A stretch of DNA of 17,144 bases from Caldifarciminota bacterium. GTDB taxonomy: Bacteria; Hydrothermota; Tepidihabitantia; Tepidihabitantales; JAOUPE01. The stretch lies in NCBI GenBank assembly GCA_029880025.1, contig JAOUPE010000011.1, forward strand, positions 1 to 17,144. The letters are read 5' to 3'. Each line of letters starts with the position of its first letter. Position 1 is the first letter of the stretch. Positions 1-8,309 of this stretch are shown here, piece after piece. The position numbers were made by a program, and so were the translations under genes. Below the pieces are notes generated by a model that saw nothing but the letters and a program-made list of their open reading frames with translations, did not search any database and was not told the origin of the DNA.

Positions 1-2758
1 TTGCCGGGTCAGGAGTAAAGCCGCCATCCTGTCCTTCGAACTGTTCGATATAATCAGCCAATGCCGCCATCGCGCTTTGGGCATCATTGGAATTGTTCTC
101 ATCGATTGCCAGCATTGTTGAGCAGCTTACCGTATAGAAACCAGAACCAGGTGTCCAACTGGCAAATGATACGGTTATCGTATCATCACCAGCTAAACCA
201 GTAACCGTCACTGTATCAGCATAGCCACCAGGCTCAATCGTCATCATCACATCAAAGCTATTAGCCTGAGAACCATAGTTCTTTATCAGTGCCTGGGGTG
301 TTTGCGCACCTGCACTAATGACGCCTGATGGTGCAAGGATTGACGCAACACCAACATCATTGGCTAACGGGATAAGCCTTATGCAGACGACTTTATTACC
401 ATCGCCCACACTTTGCAAGGCTACGAGCAGGAAGGTATCATTGCGGAAGGTCTCACAACCACCGAACAATTCCGGTCCACCGCCACACCATGGTATTATT
501 GAATCCCAATAAGCCCAGCTTGGTAGATCCCATTCCTGAATGTGGTTAGGTGCTGTGCTGCTATAAGCTTCGGTCCCATACATCCGCAGATTTGTCTTGT
601 CTAAACCTAAACCATAGGTCGAATTACCGGTCACTCCAAGTGAATGGCTATTGGTTCCATCCGTGGCAAACTTGCAGATATTACCGCTGAAGTTACAGCA
701 GATGAGCGAATCACCATCATGAACGAGTGCCCGTACCACAGTCGGTGTATAAGAACCAGTAACGGTATACGGAGCAACCAGGGCATGGGTCGTAGCATTA
801 ATCTTATGCAACGTGTTGTTTTCCATACCAGCATAAACAAAATCCGAATCCGGGTCATATGTCATGTCGCGATAACCATAGGAACCAGTGGGATAGTACT
901 GCGCAAATGAATCAACCAAACTCATGGTGTTGATATTGAAAATAAGAACCTGGAACGGAGAAGTATACCCACGGGCAATCCAGACCAGTGTGTCCTGTAC
1001 GTGGGTGCAGCCATAAACTCCGCCAGTAGTAGTAAGAGTCGGTGTTGCCCATTCAAACGCAAAGAATGTGTTAGGCGGATATGAGACACCTACGTTCTTT
1101 ATGATTGTATCATTAGCTGGATTCTGGTCACCAACCAGACTGGTGAATGCGGTCACAACATAAGTCACTAATTTACTTGAACCAACCGTGTAGGAAGTAG
1201 GCATTGTCACCGACCCGGTGTCGCCTGCATTCAATATACCGACATAATTCGCGGTCTGGTTGTATACCTGAACACCTGATGTATCGATTCGGACCGTAAC
1301 CGGAATATTGGATTGTGGCAATGAACCGGCGTTTTTAATTCTTATTACCGGTGTGAAATTCGCATTTGGTAGGACCGCTGCACCAGGAACCACAATCGCA
1401 TCAACCGCCATATCATTTGGAAACGGCGGATTACCCTTGGCATACCATAGTTCGTAAGCGCCTGACCGGTTATCGCGCCAGACCACATGGGCATAGTCAC
1501 TGTCGTTCACTGCAATTGATGGGTAATAGGCATAAGTAGTAGTATTGCTTATCTGAATCGGTGAACTCCAGGAACCAGCCGCACTACGCTCCCTATAGCT
1601 AATCTGATAAATACTGGTTGAGGTTGGAGTATAACCATACCAGACCGCATGCATCTTACCACCCGGTCCATGACCAAGTTGACAATAATATTGGTATAGT
1701 GTTGTTCCTGGGTATCCGCATACCGTATCTGGAATGGTCCAAACTCCACTGGTGCGTCGGCTGTGCACGAAATAATAAGGTGAAGGATATGCCCGCCACA
1801 GAATATGCGGCTCATTGGTCAGGTTGTTGACCGCAATCGTTGGATAATACTGGTATATTCCGAACGAGTTGGAAACGTTCTCGAGCGCGGTCCAGACTCC
1901 TGAATAGCGTCCGATATAGAAAATCTGATAATAGCTCGGATTGGCTGCATCATAATCATATTTGCAGATATGAACATTACCATCGCGTCCGGCTGCCACC
2001 ATTGGATAATATTGGTAGTGATAGGGAGTGGTGGTTGGACTGCTGTCCAGATTCACCTGTGCCTGCCACACACCAGCAATTTTCTCAAGGTAAGCTATAC
2101 GGTAATAGTAGGGGGTGGTCGAATTATACTCTCTCCAGATAGCGTGAACATGACCATCGGGCGAATAGGCAACATTTGGATAATACTTATAATTTGTGGT
2201 CAAGGTATTGGAAAGTAGCGTGTCAGCGTTCCAACCACCATTACCGGTTCCGACCGGTGTGCACGATTTATAGTAGACTCGATAATATGCCGAAGTCGAG
2301 GTGCCAGCCATATAGACAACATGGAGCATACCGGTTGAATCAAGGGCAATTGATGGATAACGGTTATAGGTTTGTCCTGAACCATGGATCATAGTATCAT
2401 TGCTCCAACCAAAACCAGGTGTGTAACGTTTATAAAAGATATTATAAGGTGAGGTGCTTGTTGACCAGACCACATGGACTCGTCCGGAAAGTTCAACCAC
2501 GATATGACGCTGGTTAAAGTATTCTGTGTAGTTAAGTAATGAATTGTTCGTAATCTGGGTATCCGGATTCCAGAGCGAAGCATCGGTTTCAGCTTTTTCT
2601 AAATCGGCTTTTAAGGTTTGAGGCTTGGAAACCCTTGAAGAACTTATCGGATCAACATCGGTCGTTAACATCGGTTTGGATAAATCGCGACGATTCACTC
2701 CAGCCGCAAAAGCGATAAGGAAAAGAGTGATGAGGAGAAGTAATGTCTTTTTCGACAT
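1..2758 (-). CDS. Giant secreted propeller/CARDB protein, 3' end outside window
   Basis: Open reading frame of 919 codons that starts at 2758 and stays open to the window edge, so the C-terminus is missing. The start has a strong Shine-Dalgarno (AAAGGAGG, 6 nt before ATG). Residues 1-20 are a signal peptide (MSKKTLLLLITLFLIAFAAG). Residues about 60-440 hold seven repeats with an H-[VAI]-[VI]-W-like strand (near 95, 146, 205, 263, 318, 370 and 424), most preceded by a tyrosine-rich YxYYP motif. I read these as a seven-bladed beta-propeller. A CARDB-like beta-sandwich follows (about 447-556, ending in DQNPANDT), then a second propeller-like region (about 560-795) and a second CARDB-like domain (799-900). 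It is a paralogue of the next gene upstream, with the same N-terminal plan but a different middle domain. Export and a surface or secreted location are inferred; the ligand is unknown. No catalytic motif was recognised. Confidence 0.88.
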   Translation of the reverse strand, partial: MSKKTLLLLITLFLIAFAAGVNRRDLSKPMLTTDVDPISSSRVSKPQTLKADLEKAETDASLWNPDTQITNNSLLNYTEYFNQRHIVVELSGRVHVVWSTSTSPYNIFYKRYTPGFGWSNDTMIHGSGQTYNRYPSIALDSTGMLHVVYMAGTSTSAYYRVYYKSCTPVGTGNGGWNADTLLSNTLTTNYKYYPNVAYSPDGHVHAIWREYNSTTPYYYRIAYLEKIAGVWQAQVNLDSSPTTTPYHYQYYPMVAAGRDGNVHICKYDYDAANPSYYQIFYIGRYSGVWTALENVSNSFGIYQYYPTIAVNNLTNEPHILWRAYPSPYYFVHSRRTSGVWTIPDTVCGYPGTTLYQYYCQLGHGPGGKMHAVWYGYTPTSTSIYQISYRERSAAGSWSSPIQISNTTTYAYYPSIAVNDSDYAHVVWRDNRSGAYELWYAKGNPPFPNDMAVDAIVVPGAAVLPNANFTPVIRIKNAGSLPQSNIPVTVRIDTSGVQVYNQTANYVGILNAGDTGSVTMPTSYTVGSSKLVTYVVTAFTSLVGDQNPANDTIIKNVGVSYPPNTFFAFEWATPTLTTTGGVYGCTHVQDTLVWIARGYTSPFQVLIFNINTMSLVDSFAQYYPTGSYGYRDMTYDPDSDFVYAGMENNTLHKINATTHALVAPYTVTGSYTPTVVRALVHDGDSLICCNFSGNICKFATDGTNSHSLGVTGNSTYGLGLDKTNLRMYGTEAYSSTAPNHIQEWDLPSWAYWDSIIPWCGGGPELFGGCETFRNDTFLLVALQSVGDGNKVVCIRLIPLANDVGVASILAPSGVISAGAQTPQALIKNYGSQANSFDVMMTIEPGGYADTVTVTGLAGDDTITVSFASWTPGSGFYTVSCSTMLAIDENNSNDAQSAMAALADYIEQFEGQDGGFTPDPA

Positions 2759-2787
2759 CTTAAACCTCCTTTTGATTTATATTTTTG

Positions 2788-2857
2788 TACAGCCAGAAAA
2801 GTTTGCACTACTTTCCAATCTCTAAATTGCAAGGGATATATCTTTTCTGTAGCTGTA
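2788..2857 (-). repeat. 70-bp element with terminal inverted repeats, copy A
   Basis: On the minus strand this begins TACAGCTACAGAAAAG and ends CTTTTCTGGCTGTA. The two ends are inverted repeats of each other apart from a two-base bulge. It matches 8345-8413 almost base for base over 69-70 positions (about one substitution and one indel), but in the opposite orientation relative to the adjacent gene. The flanking leader sequence is much more diverged and lies in the same orientation in both copies. This suggests a flipped segment, a small transposed (MITE-like) element, or gene conversion. Confidence 0.8.
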
Positions 2858-2910
2858 TCAGAAATAAATATACCTTTACCCGTAGCACAAGACTCTTCTG
2901 GCTGTAACCC
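2858..2910 (-). repeat. Diverged remnant of the same element beside copy A
   Basis: Read on the minus strand, this begins GGGTTACAGCCAGAAGAG, continues to TTGTGCTAC, and ends in AAAGGTATATTTATTTCTG. It lines up with copy B as that element is read in its own mRNA (GGGTTACAGCCAGAAAAG, then GCACTAC, then AAAGGGATATATCTTTTCTG), with about 17 bases missing from the middle. Leader A therefore appears to hold an older, decayed copy in the B orientation followed by a fresh copy in the opposite orientation. Confidence 0.55.
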
Positions 2911-3084
2911 TTTTGAGGAGCGGATAAATCTATATTTTGTTGAGGATTTCGTGTTCCGCCCCGATTACCGAAATCCTCGGGTTATATAGGAATGGATTTT
3001 GGGACAAAATACCTGTGGAACTAATTCCCATGACCAAGCATGGGTAAATCGGCATTATGCCCAGTCCGTTTAACAAGGCGGGCA

Positions 3085-3112
3085 AGTATAATAGTTTTAA
3101 ATATTTTGTCAA
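3085..3112 (-). promoter_or_regulatory. Sigma70-type promoter of the 1-2758 gene
   Basis: On the minus strand: TTGACA (3107-3112), a 16-bp spacer, then TATACT (3085-3090). The predicted start is near 3078. The same arrangement, with the same spacer length and nearly the same distance to the ATG, precedes the paralogous gene at 8309. Confidence 0.75.
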
Positions 3113-3252
3113 GCCCTAATTTTATTTTAATCTAATGAATATTTCGTTGAATTACATATACTTACACGATTGAACTTTCTTGGATAATTTCAATTTTGCC
3201 AAGGGGTGAGAATCTAAATAGAAAAATCAAATTTTGACATCGGCTGAAATAA
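3113..3252. other. AT-rich spacer between terminator and promoter A
   Basis: About 140 bp between the terminator of the 3297-8309 gene and promoter A. No ORF, repeat or further regulatory signal was recognised. It separates the two giant genes into independent transcription units. Confidence 0.5.
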
Positions 3253-3280
3253 AAAGGGGCTCGATTGCTCGAGCCCCTTT
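3253..3280 (-). terminator. Intrinsic terminator after the 3297-8309 gene
   Basis: Perfect 12-bp stem (minus strand AAAGGGGCTCGA, loop GCAA, TCGAGCCCCTTT) followed on the minus strand by TTATTTC, giving a U-rich tail. It lies 16 bp past the stop codon, the expected place for factor-independent termination. Confidence 0.9.
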
Positions 3281-3296
3281 ACTTATTCGTTTCGGG

Positions 3297-6200
3297 TTAC
3301 TTCTCCAGTACCATCTTTCTGGTAACCCTTATGTCACCCGCATTGAAGCGTAAGATGTAGACACCTGAAGGTAGAGCTTTCGCATCGATGAAGAATACGC
3401 CGTCTTTAGTCGGATTGGTAACCGTATGAGATTTAACCAAGGCACCTGTAACGTTATAGAGCTTGATATTGACCGGTCCAGGAACCGGCAGGGTATATCT
3501 CACGGCTGCCACGTTAATCGCTGGGTTGGGTGCGATGGTCAGTTTGAAGTTGTTTGTCACAACCTTATTACCCATTACACCTTGTGCGGTCGTTATCGAT
3601 TTCACATAGGTTGCGGTCTCGACTGGTAAGCCGTGACGATAGAACTCATCGGTATTTTTACCTTTTCCAGCATAGAAGTAGGAACCCCATTTAATCATAC
3701 AGCCGCCGGCTTTGACCTTCTTGTTGGATGCACCAAGTGGAATATCCCATACTGAAGCCGGATCCATCTGGACCCAATCGCCCACCGTATCTCTAACTTT
3801 AATCTTCCACATTTCAACCGTATTGCCGCCTTTGAGCATGTAAATCCAGTCGTTGTGATAAACCAGGGCTGCACCATCTTTCGGCTTCTTCTTCTTGCCG
3901 TCTCGGTTACGATAAACCCTGTAATTGTACCAGGGTAATTCAAACCAGGAATCACCTTCAACCTTGTATTTGAAGAATGAACCATAGTAACCTTGCAGGA
4001 GATAGACATATTCGTCATCATATGCCATACAAGTGCCTTTCTTGTATTTAGTTTTGCCGCTTGCGCCAACCGGTGGACTGGTAACCTTTATCCAGGAATC
4101 TCCAGCAATGTCATACAGATAGAAATCGGATTGTTTGGCACCGCGTGATGCGAAGAGATAGTCGTCGCCACCCTTCTCAACCTTAACTAAGCCCGAACCA
4201 TCCTTCACTCGCTTAGCACCTAGTGGGAAGTTCGTCAGTTTTCTCCAGCCTAAGATGCTGTCACCAAAGATGGTATCAGCTACATATTTCCAGAATCCGA
4301 GCGTGTTGTTACCGCGCAGTACATAGACCGTAGCATTATAAGGTGCCATTGCCGCACCCTTTTTCGGTCGCTTGCCGTCACCGAGTGCTTTTTCACCTTT
4401 TGGTATGGTCTCGAGTGGAGTCCAGGTATTGGCATTCGGGTCATAAGAATAAAAGTCATTTCTATTGGAAGCTTTCAGGAAGTAGATTAGACCGGTTGCT
4501 TCGAGTCCTGCCATGCAGCTGCCGGATTTTGGTCGCTTGCCTGAAGGTGGCTGTGGAACTGGAGCCATTGCTTCCCACACCGTGGAACCAACCGCAACAA
4601 CTTCGAAAGTAGTACGGATTGTGTCGTTGCCAACATTGGAATCGCCAGGAACGCTTGGACTGACATAGCAGACCGCATTGTGCGTACCAACTTCGTTGAA
4701 ATGGACACTATCGAACACAACCGTTGCGCCTTCATTAGAATTCAGGTTAACGGTTTGAGTATCGGTATAGCTGAATGAAACAGGTCCGGTGATGTCGAAC
4801 ACCACGGTGAAAGTTTCGGCAACTTCACCGTAGTTATAAGTCGTGGCATGTACTGGCCAGAGTAGTGTCATCGTGTCGGGCTGTGAACCAGTAGTAGGTT
4901 CAACGATTCCGGTTACCGCCACATCACGGTTAACCGGAAACGCCGTATCAAAGCCGATTCCGCAAACAAAGTCAATCGCCGTGCCCCAATATTGCACCGA
5001 GGCGTCTGAACCAAAGTGCCAGCGCAGTAAGAATGAGTCACCAAAACTGACCGGCACCGTCATATAGTTCAATCGCCAGGTCCTATCCAGGTTTGAATAA
5101 GCCGATTCACTCGGAATACCAGCATTGCCGGAGTAGGTAACCTGGTCATAAGGTTGTCCATAGCCAGGTAAGGCATGGATTATCGACCAGCTTGAACCAC
5201 CATCAGTTGACATCTTCACATTGTAACCGTCATAATAACCCTCGTTCTCATACCAGTGCCAGTAGGCAAGAACTGGGTTATCCTGAAAGGCATAGAAGGT
5301 AACCGAATTTAACCTCCAGTCAGAAGAGGCTAAATAAGAACCATTGATGTCGGTAGCCCAACATGCTGTATCATTGGGTGTTCCGCCAGGTCCACCAACC
5401 GGGCTTCCCCATTCCCAGGCACCAGACGCTGGATTTGGCGTATAAACACCAGCCGCCTCAAAGTCTTCGTTGTAGTTATAAATACCACAAGCTGCAGTTG
5501 CAACGTCATTGACTGGTTCTTGGTCGGTAGCTAAAGCAGTTGTGCAAGTAGCGGTATAGAATCCACCACTACTGACTGTCCAGTCGGCAAATGAGACATC
5601 GATTGAGTCACCTGAGTTAAGACTTGTCACCGTCTGAATATCAGAATAACCGCCCGGATTGATGTCGAAACGAACCGTGAAACTACCCACCGCATTGAGA
5701 CCATAATTCTTTATCCTGGCTTGCGGAGTATAAGTACCAGCACCAATCAAACCACTCGGGCTTAGAATCTGATCAACTCCGACGTCGATTGGGAATGGAA
5801 ATCCTGCCCGTTGACTGAACGTAAGACGCGTACTACTTGCATCCAATCCGCCTGACGCATAGATTCGGCTAACACCATTTGACGTTACCGTTCCATAAGC
5901 GCCAGCATAGGTACCAGTTCCTAAGCAGGTATTCTCAACTGCCCAGCCTAAACCAGGATCAGCCGGATTATAGACCAAGACCCAGGGTTGAGGTACAAGG
6001 TTCCAGCTCGAGCCACCGCCTACCACATAGACTTTGCCGTCCATCGCGCACAAACCAAGACCTTGCCTGCCAGCTGGTAAATCGGCAAGCCGGGTCCAGC
6101 CTGAACCTGGGGTGTAACTATAGAAGTAGACATCGTTGGTCCAACCACCAGCGTGATAGACCACGCCGCCCACCACACACATTCCGCCGTGACCAGACGT

Positions 6201-8309
6201 CGAGCCGAGAGGTTTGGCTGGTCCAAAAGACCAGGTGTTGTTTGTAATACTATATACCATCAGTGTCACACCATAAAGGGCATAAAGAGAATCACCCACT
6301 ATCGCTGCAGTATAGCCATAACCCGCCAGCGGGACATTAGTCAGTGTTGTCCAGGAATCACCATCAATATGATAACGCCATAAACCGTTCAATGCCACCG
6401 AACCATCATAACCACCAACCGTGTAGATATAATTGTTGGCAGCATCCCAAACCGCACAGAAATTGCTGTTTATACCCGGCATATTTGCCATCGTTGTCCA
6501 GCTTGATCCGTCAAACTTGTAAAGGTTGTTGGACACGGTGCTGTTTGCCCAGCCACCCGCTACCCAGAAATTGCCGAATGTGTCACCACATCCAGCACTG
6601 CGATAACGGGCTGCCGGCAGGTCAGCTATTTGTGACCACTGCAGAGCCGGAATATAGAGTGCCATCTTCATCGTATCGTTAAGTGGATTCTGGTCGGTTC
6701 CCCAATTAGTAAACATTCTGACCAAATATCCGGTGCCAAAATCACCCGAAGTCCAGCTCGGAAACAGTCCGGTTCGTGCCGTATCACCAGCTGGAATGCT
6801 GGTAACCGTTAAGTTGTTGTTATAGATTTGAGTGCCAACCGAATCAATCTGGCAATAGACCGGGACACTGGATGCCGCATTAGTACCGTAATTCATTACT
6901 CTGCCTTCAGGCGAATAACTCGTATTACGGTCCATACTCGTCGGTGGTGAATAGATTTGGTCAACTCCAACGTCGTTGGCATAGTTGAAACCTCGGTTGT
7001 AGTAAATCTCATAGTTGCCATCGCGATAGTCATACCAGACAACATGAATAGCGAACGAATCATCCACTGTCACCGATGGATAATATTTGCTGGCAAGCGC
7101 AGTAGTTATATTCTCCGGCGATGACCAGCTATTACCAGCACTGTCCCGTTGTGCATAGCGAATCTGATAGTAGGAGGGTGAAACATAGTCATAACCATAC
7201 CACACCACATGCATCGAACCATTTCTGGAAGCAGCAATATTACAATAATAGCTATAATAATTCATACCGATTTCTGAGATGGTGTCAACCGTTGACCAGC
7301 CAGTAACGCTTGCCCGGTAACTGTGGAGAATTCGGTAATAGGAAGTACCCATACTGCCGCGCCAGACCACAGATGGTTGGTTGGTGATTGGATTCACTGC
7401 GATATCCGGATAGTATTGATAATAGGTGGGCCAGTTAGAGACGTTCTCTTTCGTAATCCAGGTCCCGCTCGATTCGGCAGTATACCAAATCTGGTAATAG
7501 GTCGGGTAAGAAGCAGTACGACCACTCCAGGTGATTTGGGGGTTATTGTCACTGCCGACCGCAATATTTGGGTAGTACGAATAATAACTGGTTGAACCAG
7601 AACTATCAATCGTGACCATAGGCTGCCAGGTCGTGCCGATTCTTTCCCGATATCGGACAAAATAGCCATAGCCGGTTCCACTTCTATATTCAAGCCAGCA
7701 AACATGAACGTTTCCGTCTGGTGAGCAAGCCACATCTGGATAACGCTTGTAATAGGTTGTAGGATTGGTTGAAATTGTTTCGGCTGCTGCCCAGCCGCCC
7801 GTGCCCGGTCCGACCGGTGTACACTGCTGATGGATGATGTAGTATTGGGAGGATGTTGGACCATAGTCCCAGACCGCATGCACATTACCCGACGGGTCAA
7901 CCGCTATTGAAGCATAACGATTATATGAGAAAGTATCGGTAAGAACCGTATCCGCAGTCCAGCCAACTCCTGGATAGTAACGCGCATAACGTATATCGTA
8001 GCGTGAACCATAATTGTAATTATGCCAAATAACATGAACCCGTCCTTGAGGATCAACCGCCACATTGGTCTGACCCGAATAGTAAGTATAGTCGGCACGA
8101 ATATTGTTGGTTATCCGGGTGTCGGTTTGCCAGATTGCATCGGTTTCCATTCGCTCTGGCTCAACATTAGCCATTCTACTATTAACGCGCGCATTCGGGC
8201 ATCTTGTGGAAGCATCCGCTGTTGCTACTTGTAGAGCAATAGGTTCAGTTTTACCAGCGAAAGCGATGAGAATTAAGCAAGATAGGAGTAGTAATGTCTT
8301 TTTTGACAT
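3297..8309 (-). CDS. 1670-residue secreted multidomain protein with T9SS-like C-terminal sorting domain
   Basis: Complete. The start at 8309 has Shine-Dalgarno AAGGAGG 6 nt upstream. Domains, with rough residues: signal peptide 1-19; seven-repeat propeller 52-440 (HVVW-type strands, YxYYP motifs); CARDB-like 443-555; kelch-type propeller 556-836 (repeated VGGY/AGGW and WTTL strands); CARDB-like 838-945; jelly-roll/MAM-like region 948-1125 with WHWYENEGYYDG; CARDB-like 1128-1240; a second kelch-like propeller 1243-1560 with a lysine-rich loop in each of six repeats (near 1258, 1313, 1366, 1419, 1472, 1530); and a C-terminal domain 1588-1670 of the Por/type IX sorting type (IAPNPA, then LPSGVYILRF, ending RKMVLEK). 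In the family this C-domain directs export across the outer membrane and cell-surface attachment or release. No enzyme active site was recognised, so a binding or adhesive role is inferred. It is the sister of the 1-2758 gene and ends at an intrinsic terminator. Confidence 0.93.
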   Translation of the reverse strand: MSKKTLLLLSCLILIAFAGKTEPIALQVATADASTRCPNARVNSRMANVEPERMETDAIWQTDTRITNNIRADYTYYSGQTNVAVDPQGRVHVIWHNYNYGSRYDIRYARYYPGVGWTADTVLTDTFSYNRYASIAVDPSGNVHAVWDYGPTSSQYYIIHQQCTPVGPGTGGWAAAETISTNPTTYYKRYPDVACSPDGNVHVCWLEYRSGTGYGYFVRYRERIGTTWQPMVTIDSSGSTSYYSYYPNIAVGSDNNPQITWSGRTASYPTYYQIWYTAESSGTWITKENVSNWPTYYQYYPDIAVNPITNQPSVVWRGSMGTSYYRILHSYRASVTGWSTVDTISEIGMNYYSYYCNIAASRNGSMHVVWYGYDYVSPSYYQIRYAQRDSAGNSWSSPENITTALASKYYPSVTVDDSFAIHVVWYDYRDGNYEIYYNRGFNYANDVGVDQIYSPPTSMDRNTSYSPEGRVMNYGTNAASSVPVYCQIDSVGTQIYNNNLTVTSIPAGDTARTGLFPSWTSGDFGTGYLVRMFTNWGTDQNPLNDTMKMALYIPALQWSQIADLPAARYRSAGCGDTFGNFWVAGGWANSTVSNNLYKFDGSSWTTMANMPGINSNFCAVWDAANNYIYTVGGYDGSVALNGLWRYHIDGDSWTTLTNVPLAGYGYTAAIVGDSLYALYGVTLMVYSITNNTWSFGPAKPLGSTSGHGGMCVVGGVVYHAGGWTNDVYFYSYTPGSGWTRLADLPAGRQGLGLCAMDGKVYVVGGGSSWNLVPQPWVLVYNPADPGLGWAVENTCLGTGTYAGAYGTVTSNGVSRIYASGGLDASSTRLTFSQRAGFPFPIDVGVDQILSPSGLIGAGTYTPQARIKNYGLNAVGSFTVRFDINPGGYSDIQTVTSLNSGDSIDVSFADWTVSSGGFYTATCTTALATDQEPVNDVATAACGIYNYNEDFEAAGVYTPNPASGAWEWGSPVGGPGGTPNDTACWATDINGSYLASSDWRLNSVTFYAFQDNPVLAYWHWYENEGYYDGYNVKMSTDGGSSWSIIHALPGYGQPYDQVTYSGNAGIPSESAYSNLDRTWRLNYMTVPVSFGDSFLLRWHFGSDASVQYWGTAIDFVCGIGFDTAFPVNRDVAVTGIVEPTTGSQPDTMTLLWPVHATTYNYGEVAETFTVVFDITGPVSFSYTDTQTVNLNSNEGATVVFDSVHFNEVGTHNAVCYVSPSVPGDSNVGNDTIRTTFEVVAVGSTVWEAMAPVPQPPSGKRPKSGSCMAGLEATGLIYFLKASNRNDFYSYDPNANTWTPLETIPKGEKALGDGKRPKKGAAMAPYNATVYVLRGNNTLGFWKYVADTIFGDSILGWRKLTNFPLGAKRVKDGSGLVKVEKGGDDYLFASRGAKQSDFYLYDIAGDSWIKVTSPPVGASGKTKYKKGTCMAYDDEYVYLLQGYYGSFFKYKVEGDSWFELPWYNYRVYRNRDGKKKKPKDGAALVYHNDWIYMLKGGNTVEMWKIKVRDTVGDWVQMDPASVWDIPLGASNKKVKAGGCMIKWGSYFYAGKGKNTDEFYRHGLPVETATYVKSITTAQGVMGNKVVTNNFKLTIAPNPAINVAAVRYTLPVPGPVNIKLYNVTGALVKSHTVTNPTKDGVFFIDAKALPSGVYILRFNAGDIRVTRKMVLEK

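Larger units (their letters stand above)
2759..3078 (-). promoter_or_regulatory. Long structured 5' leader (copy A) of the 1-2758 gene
   Basis: From the predicted transcription start near 3078 to the ATG at 2758 there are about 320 untranslated nucleotides, and no convincing gene is encoded there. The leader is homologous to the one upstream of the 3297-8309 gene. Read on the minus strand it contains: a CCCATG/CATGGG hairpin; a 10-bp perfect stem GAGGATTTCG/CGAAATCCTC (2969-2978 with 2942-2951); a loop sequence GGGGCGGA (2955-2962) able to pair with TCCGCTCC (2917-2924), making an H-type pseudoknot; then a GGGTTACAGCCAGAA arm and the 70-bp inverted-repeat element; and finally the Shine-Dalgarno. 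Conservation of position and pairing between the two leaders suggests a functional cis-acting RNA. The signal it would sense is unknown. Confidence 0.6.

Noticed and set aside
3695..4069. 124-residue and other minor ORFs inside the giant genes (also 7394-7900, 5879-6247)
   Set aside because: They are out-of-frame readings of repeat-rich coding sequence, with low-complexity basic or histidine-rich products and no recognisable family.
6980..8160. Regularly spaced similar blocks suggesting a CRISPR or DNA repeat array
   Set aside because: Period is about 150-180 bp and variable, the reading frame stays open, and the blocks correspond to protein blades with HVVW strands.
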